This document shows positions 54,554 to 64,000 of a stretch of DNA of 64,000 nt, piece after piece. The stretch lies in NCBI RefSeq assembly GCF_029407905.1, contig NC_073635.1:36571501-36635500 (forward strand). Reading direction: 5' to 3'. The notes under the pieces were generated by a model. It ran no database searches, was not told the DNA's origin, and saw nothing but the letters and a program-made list of their open reading frames with translations. Each line of letters starts with the position of its first letter. Positions within the stretch are counted from its first letter, which is position 1. A program made the translations under genes and the position numbers. This DNA comes from Bubalus kerabau. Taxonomy: Eukaryota; Chordata; Mammalia; Artiodactyla; Bovidae.

Positions 54554-55777
54554 ATGGGCGACTGGAGCTTCCTGGGGAGACTCCTAGAGAACGCCCAGGA
54601 GCACTCCACTGTCATCGGCAAGGTCTGGCTGACGGTGCTGTTCATCTTCAGGATTCTGGTGCTGGGGGCCGCGGCCGAAGAGGTGTGGGGGGACGAGCAG
54701 TCGGACTTCACCTGCAACACGCAGCAGCCCGGCTGCGAGAACGTGTGCTACGACCGCGCCTTCCCCATCTCGCATGTGCGATTCTGGGTGCTGCAGATCA
54801 TTTTCGTGTCCACGCCCACGCTCATCTACCTGGGCCACGTGCTGCACCTGTTGCGCATGGAAGAGAAGCGGAAGGAGCGTGAGGAGGAGCCGCCGAAGGC
54901 CGCCGGCCCGGAGGGGCACCAGGACCCGGCCCCGGTGCGCGACGACCGCGGCAAGGTGCGCATCGCCGGCGCCCTGCTCCGCACCTACGTCTTCAACATC
55001 ATCTTCAAGACGCTGTTCGAGGTGGGCTTCATCGCCGGGCAGTACTTCCTGTACGGCTTCCAGTTGAAGCCGCTATACCGCTGCGACCGCTGGCCCTGTC
55101 CCAACACGGTGGACTGCTTCATCTCACGGCCCACGGAGAAGACCATCTTCATCCTCTTCATGCTGGCCGTGGCCTGCGTGTCCCTGCTCCTCAACGTGCT
55201 GGAGATCTACCACCTGGGCTGGAAGAAGCTGAAACAGGGGATGACCAGCCCCTTCCGCCCGGACACCCCTGTTTCCAGGGCGGGGTCCGTAAAGCCGGTG
55301 GGGGGGAGCCCCCTCCTCCTGCCCCCCAACTCCGCCCCGCCCGCCGTCACCATCGGGTTCCCGCCCTACTACGCGCCCTCTGCCTCCTCCCTGGGGCAGG
55401 CATCTGCCCCAGGCTACCCCGAGCCGCCCCCTCCCGCGGCCCTGCCCGGGACCCCCGGCACCCCCGGTGGCGGCGGCAACCAGGGCCTGCGCGCCCCGGC
55501 GCAGAACTGGGCCAACCGTGAGGCCGAGCCGCAGACTTCGGCTAGGAAGCCCTCTCCTCCCGCGCCGACGCCGCCTGCAGCCGAGAGCCCCGGCGGTGGC
55601 CCCCAGCAGTCCCTTCCGGAGGGCGCGGCGGGGAGCTCGGGCGACAGCGACGGGGAGGGGGCGGTGACGGCCGTGGAGCTGCACGCGCCCCCAGAGCCCC
55701 CCGCAGACCCCGGCCGGTCCAGCAAGGCCAGTAAGTCCAGCGGCGGCCGGGCCAGGGCCGGCGACTTGGCCATCTAG
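54554..55777 (+). CDS. GJA3: Connexin 46/44 (gap junction alpha-3 protein), complete
   Basis: A 407-residue alpha-type connexin encoded in a single exon. It forms gap-junction channels and hemichannels joining lens fibre cells, with Cx50, to sustain the lens microcirculation; human GJA3 variants cause congenital cataract. The N-terminal pore helix is MGDWSFLGRL. Four membrane helices lie near 21-41, 77-97, 141-165 and 198-219. The extracellular-loop cysteines C54/C61/C65 and C177/C182/C188 are all present. The cytoplasmic loop (about 104-135) is rich in Glu/Lys/Pro. The long GC-rich tail (about 225-407) is rich in Pro, Ala, Ser and Gly and ends RAGDLAI, a PDZ-binding-type C-terminus. The ATG has G at -3 and G at +4. 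Human Cx46 is 435 residues, so the tail is shorter, in line with the smaller ruminant protein named Cx44. No disruption is seen. Confidence 0.99.
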   Translation: MGDWSFLGRLLENAQEHSTVIGKVWLTVLFIFRILVLGAAAEEVWGDEQSDFTCNTQQPGCENVCYDRAFPISHVRFWVLQIIFVSTPTLIYLGHVLHLLRMEEKRKEREEEPPKAAGPEGHQDPAPVRDDRGKVRIAGALLRTYVFNIIFKTLFEVGFIAGQYFLYGFQLKPLYRCDRWPCPNTVDCFISRPTEKTIFILFMLAVACVSLLLNVLEIYHLGWKKLKQGMTSPFRPDTPVSRAGSVKPVGGSPLLLPPNSAPPAVTIGFPPYYAPSASSLGQASAPGYPEPPPPAALPGTPGTPGGGGNQGLRAPAQNWANREAEPQTSARKPSPPAPTPPAAESPGGGPQQSLPEGAAGSSGDSDGEGAVTAVELHAPPEPPADPGRSSKASKSSGGRARAGDLAI

Positions 55778-56830
55778 CGGCGGCCCAGCGTCCAGGCCCA
55801 GGGCGCTCACCGGCGGGGAGCGGCCTGGAGGCGGGAGGGGCTGGAGCGGGTGGAGGGGGCGAGCGAGGGTCGGGTCCGTGTGTCAGTGCTTGCTGTTCCT
55901 AGCGCTGTGAGGTAGTGAGGGGCGCATCCGAGACGGGAGGGGGCACAGGGGCCGGGGGCCTCCAAAGATTCTCCCAGCAGCCTGCGCGCCCAGAGCCCAG
56001 CGGCCTTCCCGGAGATGCTGCGGCCTGGTGTGGGCTGTGGTGTCTGCTGTGGGAAGGCAGAGGGTCTGTGTCACTTCAGGTTGGGGTCAACGGTTTTCCA
56101 GCCCTATGCCCCCCGAGGCTTTGGACCGCCCAGCAAGTCTAGAAGCTCTTAGTCTTATCTCTGTTTGAGACTTTAACTTAGAGTTGAATTTCATTTGGGA
56201 TATTTGCCAAACAGTACTAAAAAAAGATTCCATACAGTCACTGAGTTTCTGACAGGTCTCTGAAGCCCAGGACATCAAACCACACCCTTCATGACAACTG
56301 AGGAGCAGCCACCCTCCAGGGGCAGAGATGTGGCAGGCAGGCAGGAGAGCCTGAAAGAGGCGGACCCTTGAGAAAAGTTTGAATGGCCAAGGAAACTGAG
56401 TAAAAGTGTGACAAGTATGCCTTAGGTATTTATTTTTTAAATGGCATTTTGTGCTTTGATATGAATTGTACAGATATGCCTATTTTTCCCCATTTACTAT
56501 CTTTCAGGAAAAATGAAGCAAATAGTCCTATTAAAGTGGATACTGATCAAAAGAGTGCAAATTTGTCCTTTACATACTAGTAAAGATTTGAACTTTAAAA
56601 GAAATTCTTCGACTTTATGAGTCAGTTAATTACTGTGAAAATGTACCATATACAACTGAAGCCAGCGTTGGAAAATCTCTAAGTGCAGTTCAAATGCTTG
56701 AAGTTGTGAAGTTTTTGAATGGGAGGTTAAAAGTTAACTACTGTTGCCAGAAAACTTATTTATACAGATGAATCCATGACCTACATTTTTTTAACAGTAC
56801 AAAATAAAACTCCTCAAGTCTCCTAACCAT
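55778..56830 (+). other. GJA3: GJA3 3' UTR (inferred extent)
   Basis: Repeat-free sequence, GC-rich at first and AT-rich from 56150. It ends shortly after a canonical AATAAA. Longer transcripts using downstream signals cannot be excluded. Confidence 0.5.
56803..56808 (+). terminator. GJA3: Candidate GJA3 polyadenylation signal (AATAAA)
   Basis: The first canonical AATAAA after the stop codon. It is followed within 30-50 bases by a GT/T-rich stretch (CATTCTTTGTGGGTAG), as expected of a cleavage region. Confidence 0.6.
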
Positions 56831-58024
56831 TCTTTGTGGGTAGCCTGTTTGCTTTTGGAGGTGTGAGTGACAGTGTCGTGGTTGCACACATGGGTACTGG
56901 TTGGGACAGGGCCTTAAGATGTCCACACTGTTCCTACACTGACTGCAGAGGCGGGTTCTGTGCAGCCGTGGCTGGACGACAGCACAGGGTCCCAGTGGCT
57001 CCTTATTTACAAGCTAGTGAACAGTGGTGATGCTGAGCCTGGTGCTTATCACACATCACCTCGAACCTCCCCTGCATCTCATCAGTCCTTGTCCCAAAAA
57101 CTGTACCTTGTCCCACCTGGTTCATCTTTTACGAATAACTTTACCTTCCTGATGATGTATGTGGGGCCACACTCCATGGCAGACTGTGTTTTATATCATA
57201 AACAGCGACCCACTGACATGATGAAAGGATGACTGTGTGGAGCTGGCTGGTAGTGCCTGCTTGGAAGGCACATCCCTTCTCAGCCTCGCTGAAGGCATGG
57301 TTAGGAAACTAGCTCTTTAACCATTAACACAACAGGAGAATCTCCATCTGGCATGTCTGCACAGCCAGGTCTCCGAGACCGCCTCCATACTCAGATGATT
57401 TAGTCTGGATGAGACACAAAACAGCCACCAGGAACCCTCACATTTTGGAGTTGACCCATTTGGCAAACCTAGCTGAAGCTGGAACAGTCCTTCCCTGTTC
57501 CCCTGTGTTCCAGGACTCAAGATTTTCTCCACTCACCATATAAGCTTTGCCTTGAGACACTATCCCTGATGAGAAGTGATCCGTGGCCTCTGTATGGAGG
57601 GGAGTGGGACCGCAGGAGGCCCGAGGGCCAGGAATGGACACCCTGAGACTGTCCCGCCCAGCCTCTGTCTTGCCAGGTCCCCCATGGATTGAGGGATGGG
57701 CAGGACAGGCAGGGCCACCTGGAAGGGGCACCCCCTCATCCCCGCCCCTGCACTTCAAATGGGCTGGGTCCAGCTTGGGTTCTGCTCGAACCGTCTAAAC
57801 TTCCTCTGACACAGGTTGGAGCAGTGGATGGTATGGTTTCAGAGACACTCTCTCCTGGCCAGGCTAGGGGATTCCTTTTGTAAAACCAGCTCTACTGAGA
57901 CAGACTTCGAGTTTCCCCTGAGTGGGTCAAAGTGCCACCAGCTCTGGGGCTAAACTCCTCATCCATGGGCTCCTGTGCCCCTCTGGTCACCTCTCCTTCA
58001 GGTCCTCACCCCAGGGCTCCACAC
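56831..58024. other. Unassigned intergenic sequence downstream of GJA3
   Basis: No repeat or gene is recognised. It may include an extended GJA3 3' UTR. Confidence 0.3.
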
Positions 58025-58125
58025 TTCCACAGCAGGGGACGCAGGTTCAATCCCTGGTCAGGGAACTAAGATCCCACAAGCTGCGTGGCAAAAAAATAAA
58101 TAAATAAAAGTTTAAAAAAGAAATG
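58025..58125 (+). repeat. CHR-type SINE fragment
   Basis: CAGCAGGGGACGCAGGTTCA, ATCCCTGGTCAGGGAACTAA, GATCCCACAAGCTGCGTGGC and an (AAAT)n tail. Confidence 0.85.
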
Positions 58126-58129
58126 AAAT

Positions 58130-58730
58130 GAGGCTCCATGAGTGAGGTTAAACAGAAACAACAGAAAGCAGAAATAGACTTACAAGGAATTCAGATTCTA
58201 GACTTATCAGAGTATAATTGAATTATGCCTACTATGCCTAAAGAATTAAAAGGCAAGGTTAATAGTCAGTGCAGAGAACAAGAAATTATAAAACTAAAGG
58301 CCAAATAGGAGATCTAGAAATTTTAAAAAATAATAGTTGAAATTTAAGACAATGAATAGATTTAACACACAGCTGAAGAAATACTAAAGGTACAGTTGAA
58401 GGGATGACTAGAATGCTGCTCAGAGAGTCACAGAAATGGGAAGCATGAAAAAGAGGTTCCATGTCATGAGGACAGAGACGGAGGGTCCCAGGTAGGCCTA
58501 ATCAGTAACCAGGAGGACAGGGAACAGAGAGGAGCAGAGACAATATTTGAAAAGACACAGCTGAGAATTTGCCAGGATTAATCAAAGATCCAACCCATAG
58601 CTTCAAAAGCCCAATAAAGCTCAAGTCAAAGGAAAAAAATCTATACCAAGACACGTGATACTGAAAGTACAAAGACCAAAGCAGGAAGAAAAATGTACAG
58701 GACATTTAAAATCCCACCCAGAGATAAATC
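58130..58730 (+). mobile_element. Old LINE (L1/HAL1-like) remnant
   Basis: A-rich sequence with L1 ORF1-region features (GCTGAGAATTTGCCAGGATT, CTTCAAAAGCCCAATAAAGC). All frames are broken. The exact family is not certain. Confidence 0.5.
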
Positions 58731-59060
58731 TTTGCTAACATTTTTATTTTTATAGATATTTTCTAAGTGATCATATTTATTCTGATATTTTTTCCTACTA
58801 TATTATGAACATTTCTTCAGGTTAATACATTTTCTTCAAATTCATAATTTTAAAGGCTTCTTGACTTTCTACCATATAAATATATGATAATTTGTTTAAG
58901 CAGAATCTATATGTTGGACATGTAAATTATTTCCAGTTTTTGACTATTTTAAATAGTGTATGTTGTTCATAAATCTCTTCCACATCCCTGTTTCATTAGG
59001 ACACATTTGTAGAAGTGGAATTACTGATCAAAAGACACAAACTGCACTGAGACTTGTGAT
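58731..59060 (-). mobile_element. Old LINE-type remnant, antisense
   Basis: TTCCAGTTTTTGACTATTTT, ATAGTGTATGTTGTTCATAA and GTAGAAGTGGAATTACTGAT resemble an antisense LINE 3' end. Family assignment is tentative. Confidence 0.45.
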
Positions 59061-59276
59061 GTATCTGTCCCTCTGCTTCCCAAAGAGACCAGCACTCCCA
59101 CGGGAGGACACCTCCCCACCCAAGGTCACTCCAGCGAATTCCAGATAGCTTGGTGGACACACTTCCCAAATGAACCAACTCTCACTTACACATGGATTCA
59201 AAGCCAAACAACCCAATGCTTCTAAACTAGTAAAAGGGCATCAGTTCCTATACTTCGTGGGGACTAAAGTGACCCA

Positions 59277-59378
59277 GAAAGAAAGAAAAGAAAGTGAAGT
59301 CACTCAGTCGTGTCCGACTCTTTGCGACCCCGTGGACTATAGCCCACCAGGCTCCTCTGTCCATGGGATTCTCTAGGC
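59277..59378 (-). repeat. Bov-A SINE fragment with target-site duplication
   Basis: GAAAGTGAAGTCACTCAGTC through ATGGGATTCTCTAGGC, flanked by AAGTGACCCA at 59267-59276 and 59379-59388. Confidence 0.93.
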
Positions 59379-59388
59379 AAGTGACCCA

Positions 59389-62169
59389 AGTCCCTCAGGA
59401 ATGTTAAAAATAACAAGCATTTGAAAACCTTTTCAGCTCTTTCAAAATTTTGCCTCCCTGTTTTCCAAAATGACTGTGCTTCATTCATTTGAACAAAACA
59501 GTTTAAAATGCAGTCGTCATCTATTCTATGCCTCCAAGAGCCAGGCGGCTGTTTATAATAAAGGTGGTCTTAGTTCACGCCGCGTGACCAAGGGCATTCA
59601 GCCTCTAATCACAGCCATAATCTCGCTTTCACATTCTCTCTGGTCCATCCTACTTGACCCTGCTTATTGAAGCACTTTCATTGTGCTGGCTCAAAGCACA
59701 AGAGATGAGCATGGACAAAAGTGAGGTCTGAGGGTTGTGTTTATGCTTGTCCTCTATCCAACTCCTCTGTCGATGAATAAATTCCCTGGAATCTGGCCAA
59801 GTCACATGATGGAAAACTCTGATTCCCAAAAAGCATTCCTGGTGCTTTTTTTAAAGCATCGCAATCTGCCCAGGTCGAAAGAGAAAGTTCTGACTGTTCA
59901 CAATAGGAGCACAGCTAGCTAGGTAGCCAGCTGTATCTGCCAGGGTTCCTCCAATCTCCTGTGAAGGGATGGATAGTTAATATTTTAGATGTTTCAAGCC
60001 AGACAGTCTCTGGTGGCACTGCTCAGTTCTTTCGCCAGTGCTGGAAGGCAGGCAGACTCTGAGCCCCTGTGGCCTGAGCGCCAGAAACCATCCCAGTTCC
60101 CCAGAGATCCAGGGAATGACCTGGCTGGCAGGCAGCAGCTTCCCCTGGTCCTCATCTGACTGTCACCTCCAGGGTCCCCTCCAGCCCTGAGATTCTTTGA
60201 ATCTGTCACTAGGCTTGGCATTCGACATTTGGAGTTAGGCTGTCCCATGTCACCTGGTGTAGGGATTTGAGGGTGGAGGCAAAGGAAATCCCGCTGATAG
60301 GCAGAGATGGACCCCTGCAGCCCCGCGGTCTAGCTCCTAGACATGCCCTGTTGGTCCCTCTCTCTCTTCCCATTACATGTGGCCATTCCCAGAGTCCCTG
60401 TCCTTTTCTCTCCTCCCTTTAGAGTTTTCTGATAGCCTGTCCACACCTAGTCTGATCTGTGATCAAGGACATGCCCCTGGTCTTCAGGGCCCCACCTGGA
60501 TCCCAGACAGAGCACAGCCAAAGCTGACAGAGGGTTGGCCAGGGCTGGATGCTGCTCCTGATGGGCCTCCTTCAAAACCTCAGAACGACCACCACCCCTT
60601 CCCCTCTATCCCAAATCATGTCCCCTCTTCAGCCCATTTCTCTGCTGGCAAGTCTCACATTTGTTTCTGCCACCTGCTCGCTGGCCATTTGACTGTGTTC
60701 TCTGCCTGCAGGCTGGGCCCTGTTCAGCCCATCTGGAACAAAACCACTCAGATTTATATTTTAAAGCTCCATTTTGAAGTCACACACCTACTTACAAACC
60801 ATCTGTGAGTCCCATTTAAATAAAGCTTCGAAAAAAAAATAAATAAAGCTTCGAGGCTGCATGATCCAGCTCCAGCTGCTACTGGCTTTTTGGGGCACGA
60901 TTCCCTGCGTGGACTCTGCACCTGCACTGAGGGAGACCACCCACAGTACCCACTGTTCTCCCAGTGCAGGTCTTTCCTCAGGAACTGCTCCTCTTAGTCT
61001 CTGAGAGTTGAATGTCTTCTGTCTTTCCCAAACCATTCTCCACCCCAATTTCAAGTCCAACCCCTCCAGACATCTCCCCACACCACCGAGGTGGATGGCA
61101 GCTCCTTCAGCCTCCTTGCACCACAGCCCTGAGTTTGCAGCCCTCTCATCCCCTGGGTCACGTGTCACCCAAAGGTGCAGGTGCGCCTGCCGGTATCCAG
61201 GCTCCCTGACTGCTCTGTGACCATGTGTCCCCTGAGTTGTCTTGTCCACTGCTGATGCCAATCAATACTGACCATGTGAAGAAGCGTGGGTGAGGGAATA
61301 GTGCTGTTTCTACAATTCCTGTGGAGAAGATCCTTTGTGTTTGGGGGCTGGGGTTTTGTTTTGTTCTCTTTTAAGACTGGCACAGACACGTATTTTACAG
61401 GCGAGTCTTAATCTTAAAATAATCAGCAGCAATGAGTAAAGTACAAGGGAGGCCTTTTCCCAATGACCTTATGCTTAAAAAAATTTAAGAAGTCATAGTA
61501 AACTACAGAAATAGTTTATGTAATCAACAATACTCAGGGGAACTATGTAAAAAATACTTATGCTCTATCAGTGCAAAAGTGGAATATGAATGTAATTGTA
61601 TTTATATACCAGTTATGTGCGCATACAGGTAAGGACCAGGTGGGCAGAATGTGAATACTCCAAGAGGATGAACTTTCAGATATATTTGTTGTATTAAGAT
61701 GTTTCCCCCTTATGGGGAAAATTTAGTATTCTTTATTCTTTTCACAAAATAATCTGGCCCAAAATATTTTTTCAAGTCTAAAGCAGAAAGATATTTAAAC
61801 CAAAAAGAATGAGAATTGTCCAGAAAGCCATTACTTACACATCCTAATTCCAAAATGTAGTCACTTTCTATCACCTCTAAAAAGCTCTCTAGAATCTTCT
61901 TTGCCTCCTCCCCTGTTTCCTGCGTGTTACCGTGTGCATCCATCAGCCTCTCCCCACAGGGTCACTGAGTGGCTGTGGCCTTCGGTTGCATGCTGACTGA
62001 AAGTTTGACCACATGATTATTTCAGAGATTCAGTTCAACGAAGTGGAGTTCTGGGCCACATCACTAGGCTAGGGGAGAAGGAGAAAGACAAAAGGGCATT
62101 TAAATAAACACCTCTTATTTCAGAAGGTTTGCTTTTTCACAAATATCTAGATTTGAGAGCTTCTATAAT
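59389..62169. other. Single-copy-looking intergenic sequence
   Basis: No recognised repeats apart from a short local duplication (AAATAAAGCTTCGA twice, 60820-60855). A 77-codon ATG frame lies on the minus strand at 61710-61943. Confidence 0.35.
61710..61943 (-). CDS. Small ATG-initiated open frame, unrecognised (doubtful)
   Basis: A 77-codon frame begins with a true ATG and lies in AT-rich sequence outside any recognised repeat. The product starts MDAHGNTQETGEEAKKILES and has a mixed acidic N-terminal half and an aromatic/basic C-terminal half; no signal peptide, membrane segment or known motif is visible. It has no neighbours to suggest a role. In mammalian intergenic DNA a frame this short is most likely chance, so this is a low-confidence placeholder. 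Confidence 0.1.
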   Translation of the reverse strand: MDAHGNTQETGEEAKKILESFLEVIESDYILELGCVSNGFLDNSHSFWFKYLSALDLKKYFGPDYFVKRIKNTKFSP

Positions 62170-62363
62170 CTGTCCTGGTGATGCTAGTAGTAAAGAATCC
62201 AGTTGCCAATGCAGAAGACTCAGGTTCTATCCCTGGGTCAGGAAGACCCCTGGAGAAGGAAATGGCAACACACTCCAGTATTCTTGCCTGGGAAATGTCA
62301 TGGAGAGAGCCTACTGGGCTACAGTCCGTGGGGTCGCAAAGAGTTGGACACGACTTAGCAGGG
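62170..62363 (+). repeat. Bov-tA SINE
   Basis: TGTCCTGGTGATGCTAGTAG head through CAAAGAGTTGGACACGACTT. Confidence 0.92.
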
Positions 62364-63179
62364 ACCCACATAATCTACCACAAAGCTGACTTCAGTTACA
62401 AAGGCGACCTGCTTCTTTCCTGACTCATACTCCCCCGTGTCACTGGAAATGTCCCCCATGTTGCCAGCGGGTAAACCTGGTCCCTTCTGGCACACCAGGT
62501 CGTGTGTTTGTGCGCACTTGTGTGAATGTGCCCAACCAACAAACACAAGACTTCCAAACTGTGGGGCCTGGAGCTGCTTCACCAGCTACCAGGTTGTCAG
62601 AACACAGTTTTTTCACCCAAAGGAGTGAGCTTAAGTGTACCCAGACAGGTCCCCAGACAACAGCTAGTACTTTAATACAGATTTTTTTTTTTTTTCTTTC
62701 AAGTTCTGGGGAAAGGGCATGATTTTCCTTCTGCAGCTTGTCAACTGAAATTTTGTAAGAAGGGCCGCCCTTCAGCACCCACTGTGCCCAAGCGTGGCTG
62801 CAAGGCTAGCCCCTCCTCTGTACTGGGGTGGGAGGTGGGGGCCGGCCCGCCTGTGATGGGGACGGGGGCGCAGTCTACAGGCACAAAACACGACCAGAAC
62901 GGAACCAGGCGGAGAAAGATGGACTTTGCAGAAGGGGCAGCAGGTGCGGCTGACCTGAGCCATCTGGTGGGAAGCCCCTGGGAGAAGCGACACGGCACGG
63001 ATGCCCTGTGGCCTCTAGAGGATCCTCTGTCTGCTGACTGGGTACAAACCAAGGCCTCCCCGGCGGACCTCAGAGTGGCTGGTACTCCATCCAGGCCTCT
63101 CGAGTCGCTGCCACTTCTGGGTCAGCAACCCCGTTAAAAAACGAGCAATCAGATGTTTTTAAAAGATTGTGTGGAAACC
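62364..63179. other. Unassigned intergenic sequence
   Basis: No repeat recognised except a T-run at about 62681-62696. GC content rises from 62780 towards the CpG-rich block. Confidence 0.35.
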
Positions 63180-63900
63180 GTGCCAGCAGCGCGCTCAGCC
63201 CGCCCCTCGCGGCCTGCTCTGAGGAACCAGTGAGCTCTGTGGCCAATCCGGGCCACACCAGAGCAAGGTGCTCCGCGTACCCAGGACCCCGGGCATCCGG
63301 GACCCCCAGCGTTTGAGATCCCCAGCATTCGTTGTATCCAGGACCCTCGCGCATCTGGGACCCCAGCATCCAGGGACCTGCGGATCCGGGCACCCCGCGC
63401 ATCCAGGACCCCCAGCATCCGAGGACCTCACGCCGGCTCTTTGGCGCAAAAGCAGCCCCACCCCCGGCGCAAACCACCCCCTCGCCGGCCGCCTAGCGCC
63501 TCCCAGATGGTGACTCTACGCGGGATCACGCCTGTTGGAGCCTCGGCCCCAGGGGCCCCGAACACAGCGCTTTGTCCACCGCTTAGCCACACTCGGGCTC
63601 GGGGGTCTGCGGAACCGCGGGAGAAAGGCGTACCCCCTCCCCCCGCCCACTGAGCACGAGACAGGAGTCCCTGACTGCAGACTCGCCCCGCGCCCCCGTC
63701 CCTCTCCTTCCCCATCCGTCTCTCTGCAGTCCATGCTGTGTGACGGCGGGGACTCCGCGAGGACTGCTGTCCACCCCCGCCCCCCGCAGCCCCAGGTGCG
63801 CCCTGGTTGGGGGACGGGCGGCTGGGACCCACGAGCAACCCCGGACACACCTGGTTCCTCTCTGGGGCGAAATCACGACCCAGGTGAGGAAGGGGCGCAC
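63180..63900. promoter_or_regulatory. CpG-rich block (orphan CpG island) near the window end
   Basis: CpG-dense, GC-rich sequence with no coding gene attached. A consensus splice donor (CGACCCAG then GTGAGG, GT at 63884-63885) on the + strand would suit the end of a first exon. No connexin or other known gene start is recognised here. Confidence 0.5.
63275..63432. repeat. ~15-16-base minisatellite (GCATCCAGGACCCCCA-type)
   Basis: About nine imperfect units of GCATCCNGGACCCCCA, such as GCATCTGGGACCCCA and GCATCCAGGACCCCCA, lie inside the CpG-rich block. Repetitive frames on the minus strand are products of it. Confidence 0.88.
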
Positions 63901-63960
63901 CTTGACTTGGCACAAAAAACAGCGAATTAATATTCACGCTCCAGCTGAGGCTCAAGTGCA

Positions 63961-64000
63961 TGTGTGCTGAGTCGCTCACTCCTGTCCTACTCTTTTGAGA
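63961..64000 (-). repeat. Bov-A/Bov-tA SINE, cut by the window end
   Basis: TGTGTGCTGAGTCGCTCACT and TCCTACTCTTTTGAGA match the beginning of an antisense Bov SINE. Confidence 0.75.

Noticed and set aside
55124..55810. 228-codon minus-strand frame opposite the GJA3 tail
   Set aside because: Shadow of the GC-rich coding sequence on the other strand; no domain.

Overview
The window is mammalian nuclear DNA from a ruminant, almost certainly a bovid. It is full of BovB (RTE) LINE copies and of Bov-tA, Bov-A and BOV-A2 SINEs, which are restricted to ruminants, and it carries two intact connexin genes. GJB2 (connexin 26) and GJA3 (connexin 46, historically Cx44 in ruminants) lie head to tail on the + strand. 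This matches the mammalian GJB6-GJB2-GJA3 cluster; GJB6 is not in the window.

Layout. 1-12 kb: intergenic DNA upstream of GJB2, made of old L1 pieces, BovB copies and SINEs plus single-copy sequence. 12-18.5 kb: an AT-rich single-copy block, then the GJB2 CpG island with a TTAAAA box, an inferred non-coding exon 1 and a 2.8 kb intron. 18.45-20.6 kb: GJB2 exon 2 with the complete coding sequence and 3' UTR. 20.6-42.7 kb: the GJB2-GJA3 interval. It holds an internally inverted BovB, a pair of exon-like segments with good splice signals at 29.9-31.0 kb, and a multi-level nested insertion (Bov-tA interrupted by L1, L1 by BovB, BovB by BOV-A2) at 32.6-38.3 kb. 42.7-54.5 kb: the GJA3 CpG island, inferred exon 1 and an 11 kb intron containing SINEs, L1, BovB, a CpG-rich block and a large CA/TG-type minisatellite. 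54.5-56.8 kb: GJA3 exon 2 with the complete coding sequence and 3' UTR. 56.8-64 kb: downstream intergenic DNA ending in an unassigned CpG-rich block with a minisatellite.

Both genes have the usual connexin structure, a non-coding first exon and a single coding exon. Their products form gap-junction channels: Cx26 mainly in cochlear supporting cells and epithelia, Cx46 mainly in lens fibre cells. They are independent transcription units with separate CpG-island promoters. Nearly all other open frames are LINE remnants, SINE read-through, low-complexity DNA or shadows, and several of the longest lack an ATG. I found no tRNA or rRNA gene, CRISPR array or prokaryotic system. The observations most worth following up are the candidate unannotated exons, three CTCF-like motifs, two twin-priming-type inversions, a perfect hairpin in the GJB2 3' UTR, and the orphan CpG island at the right end.
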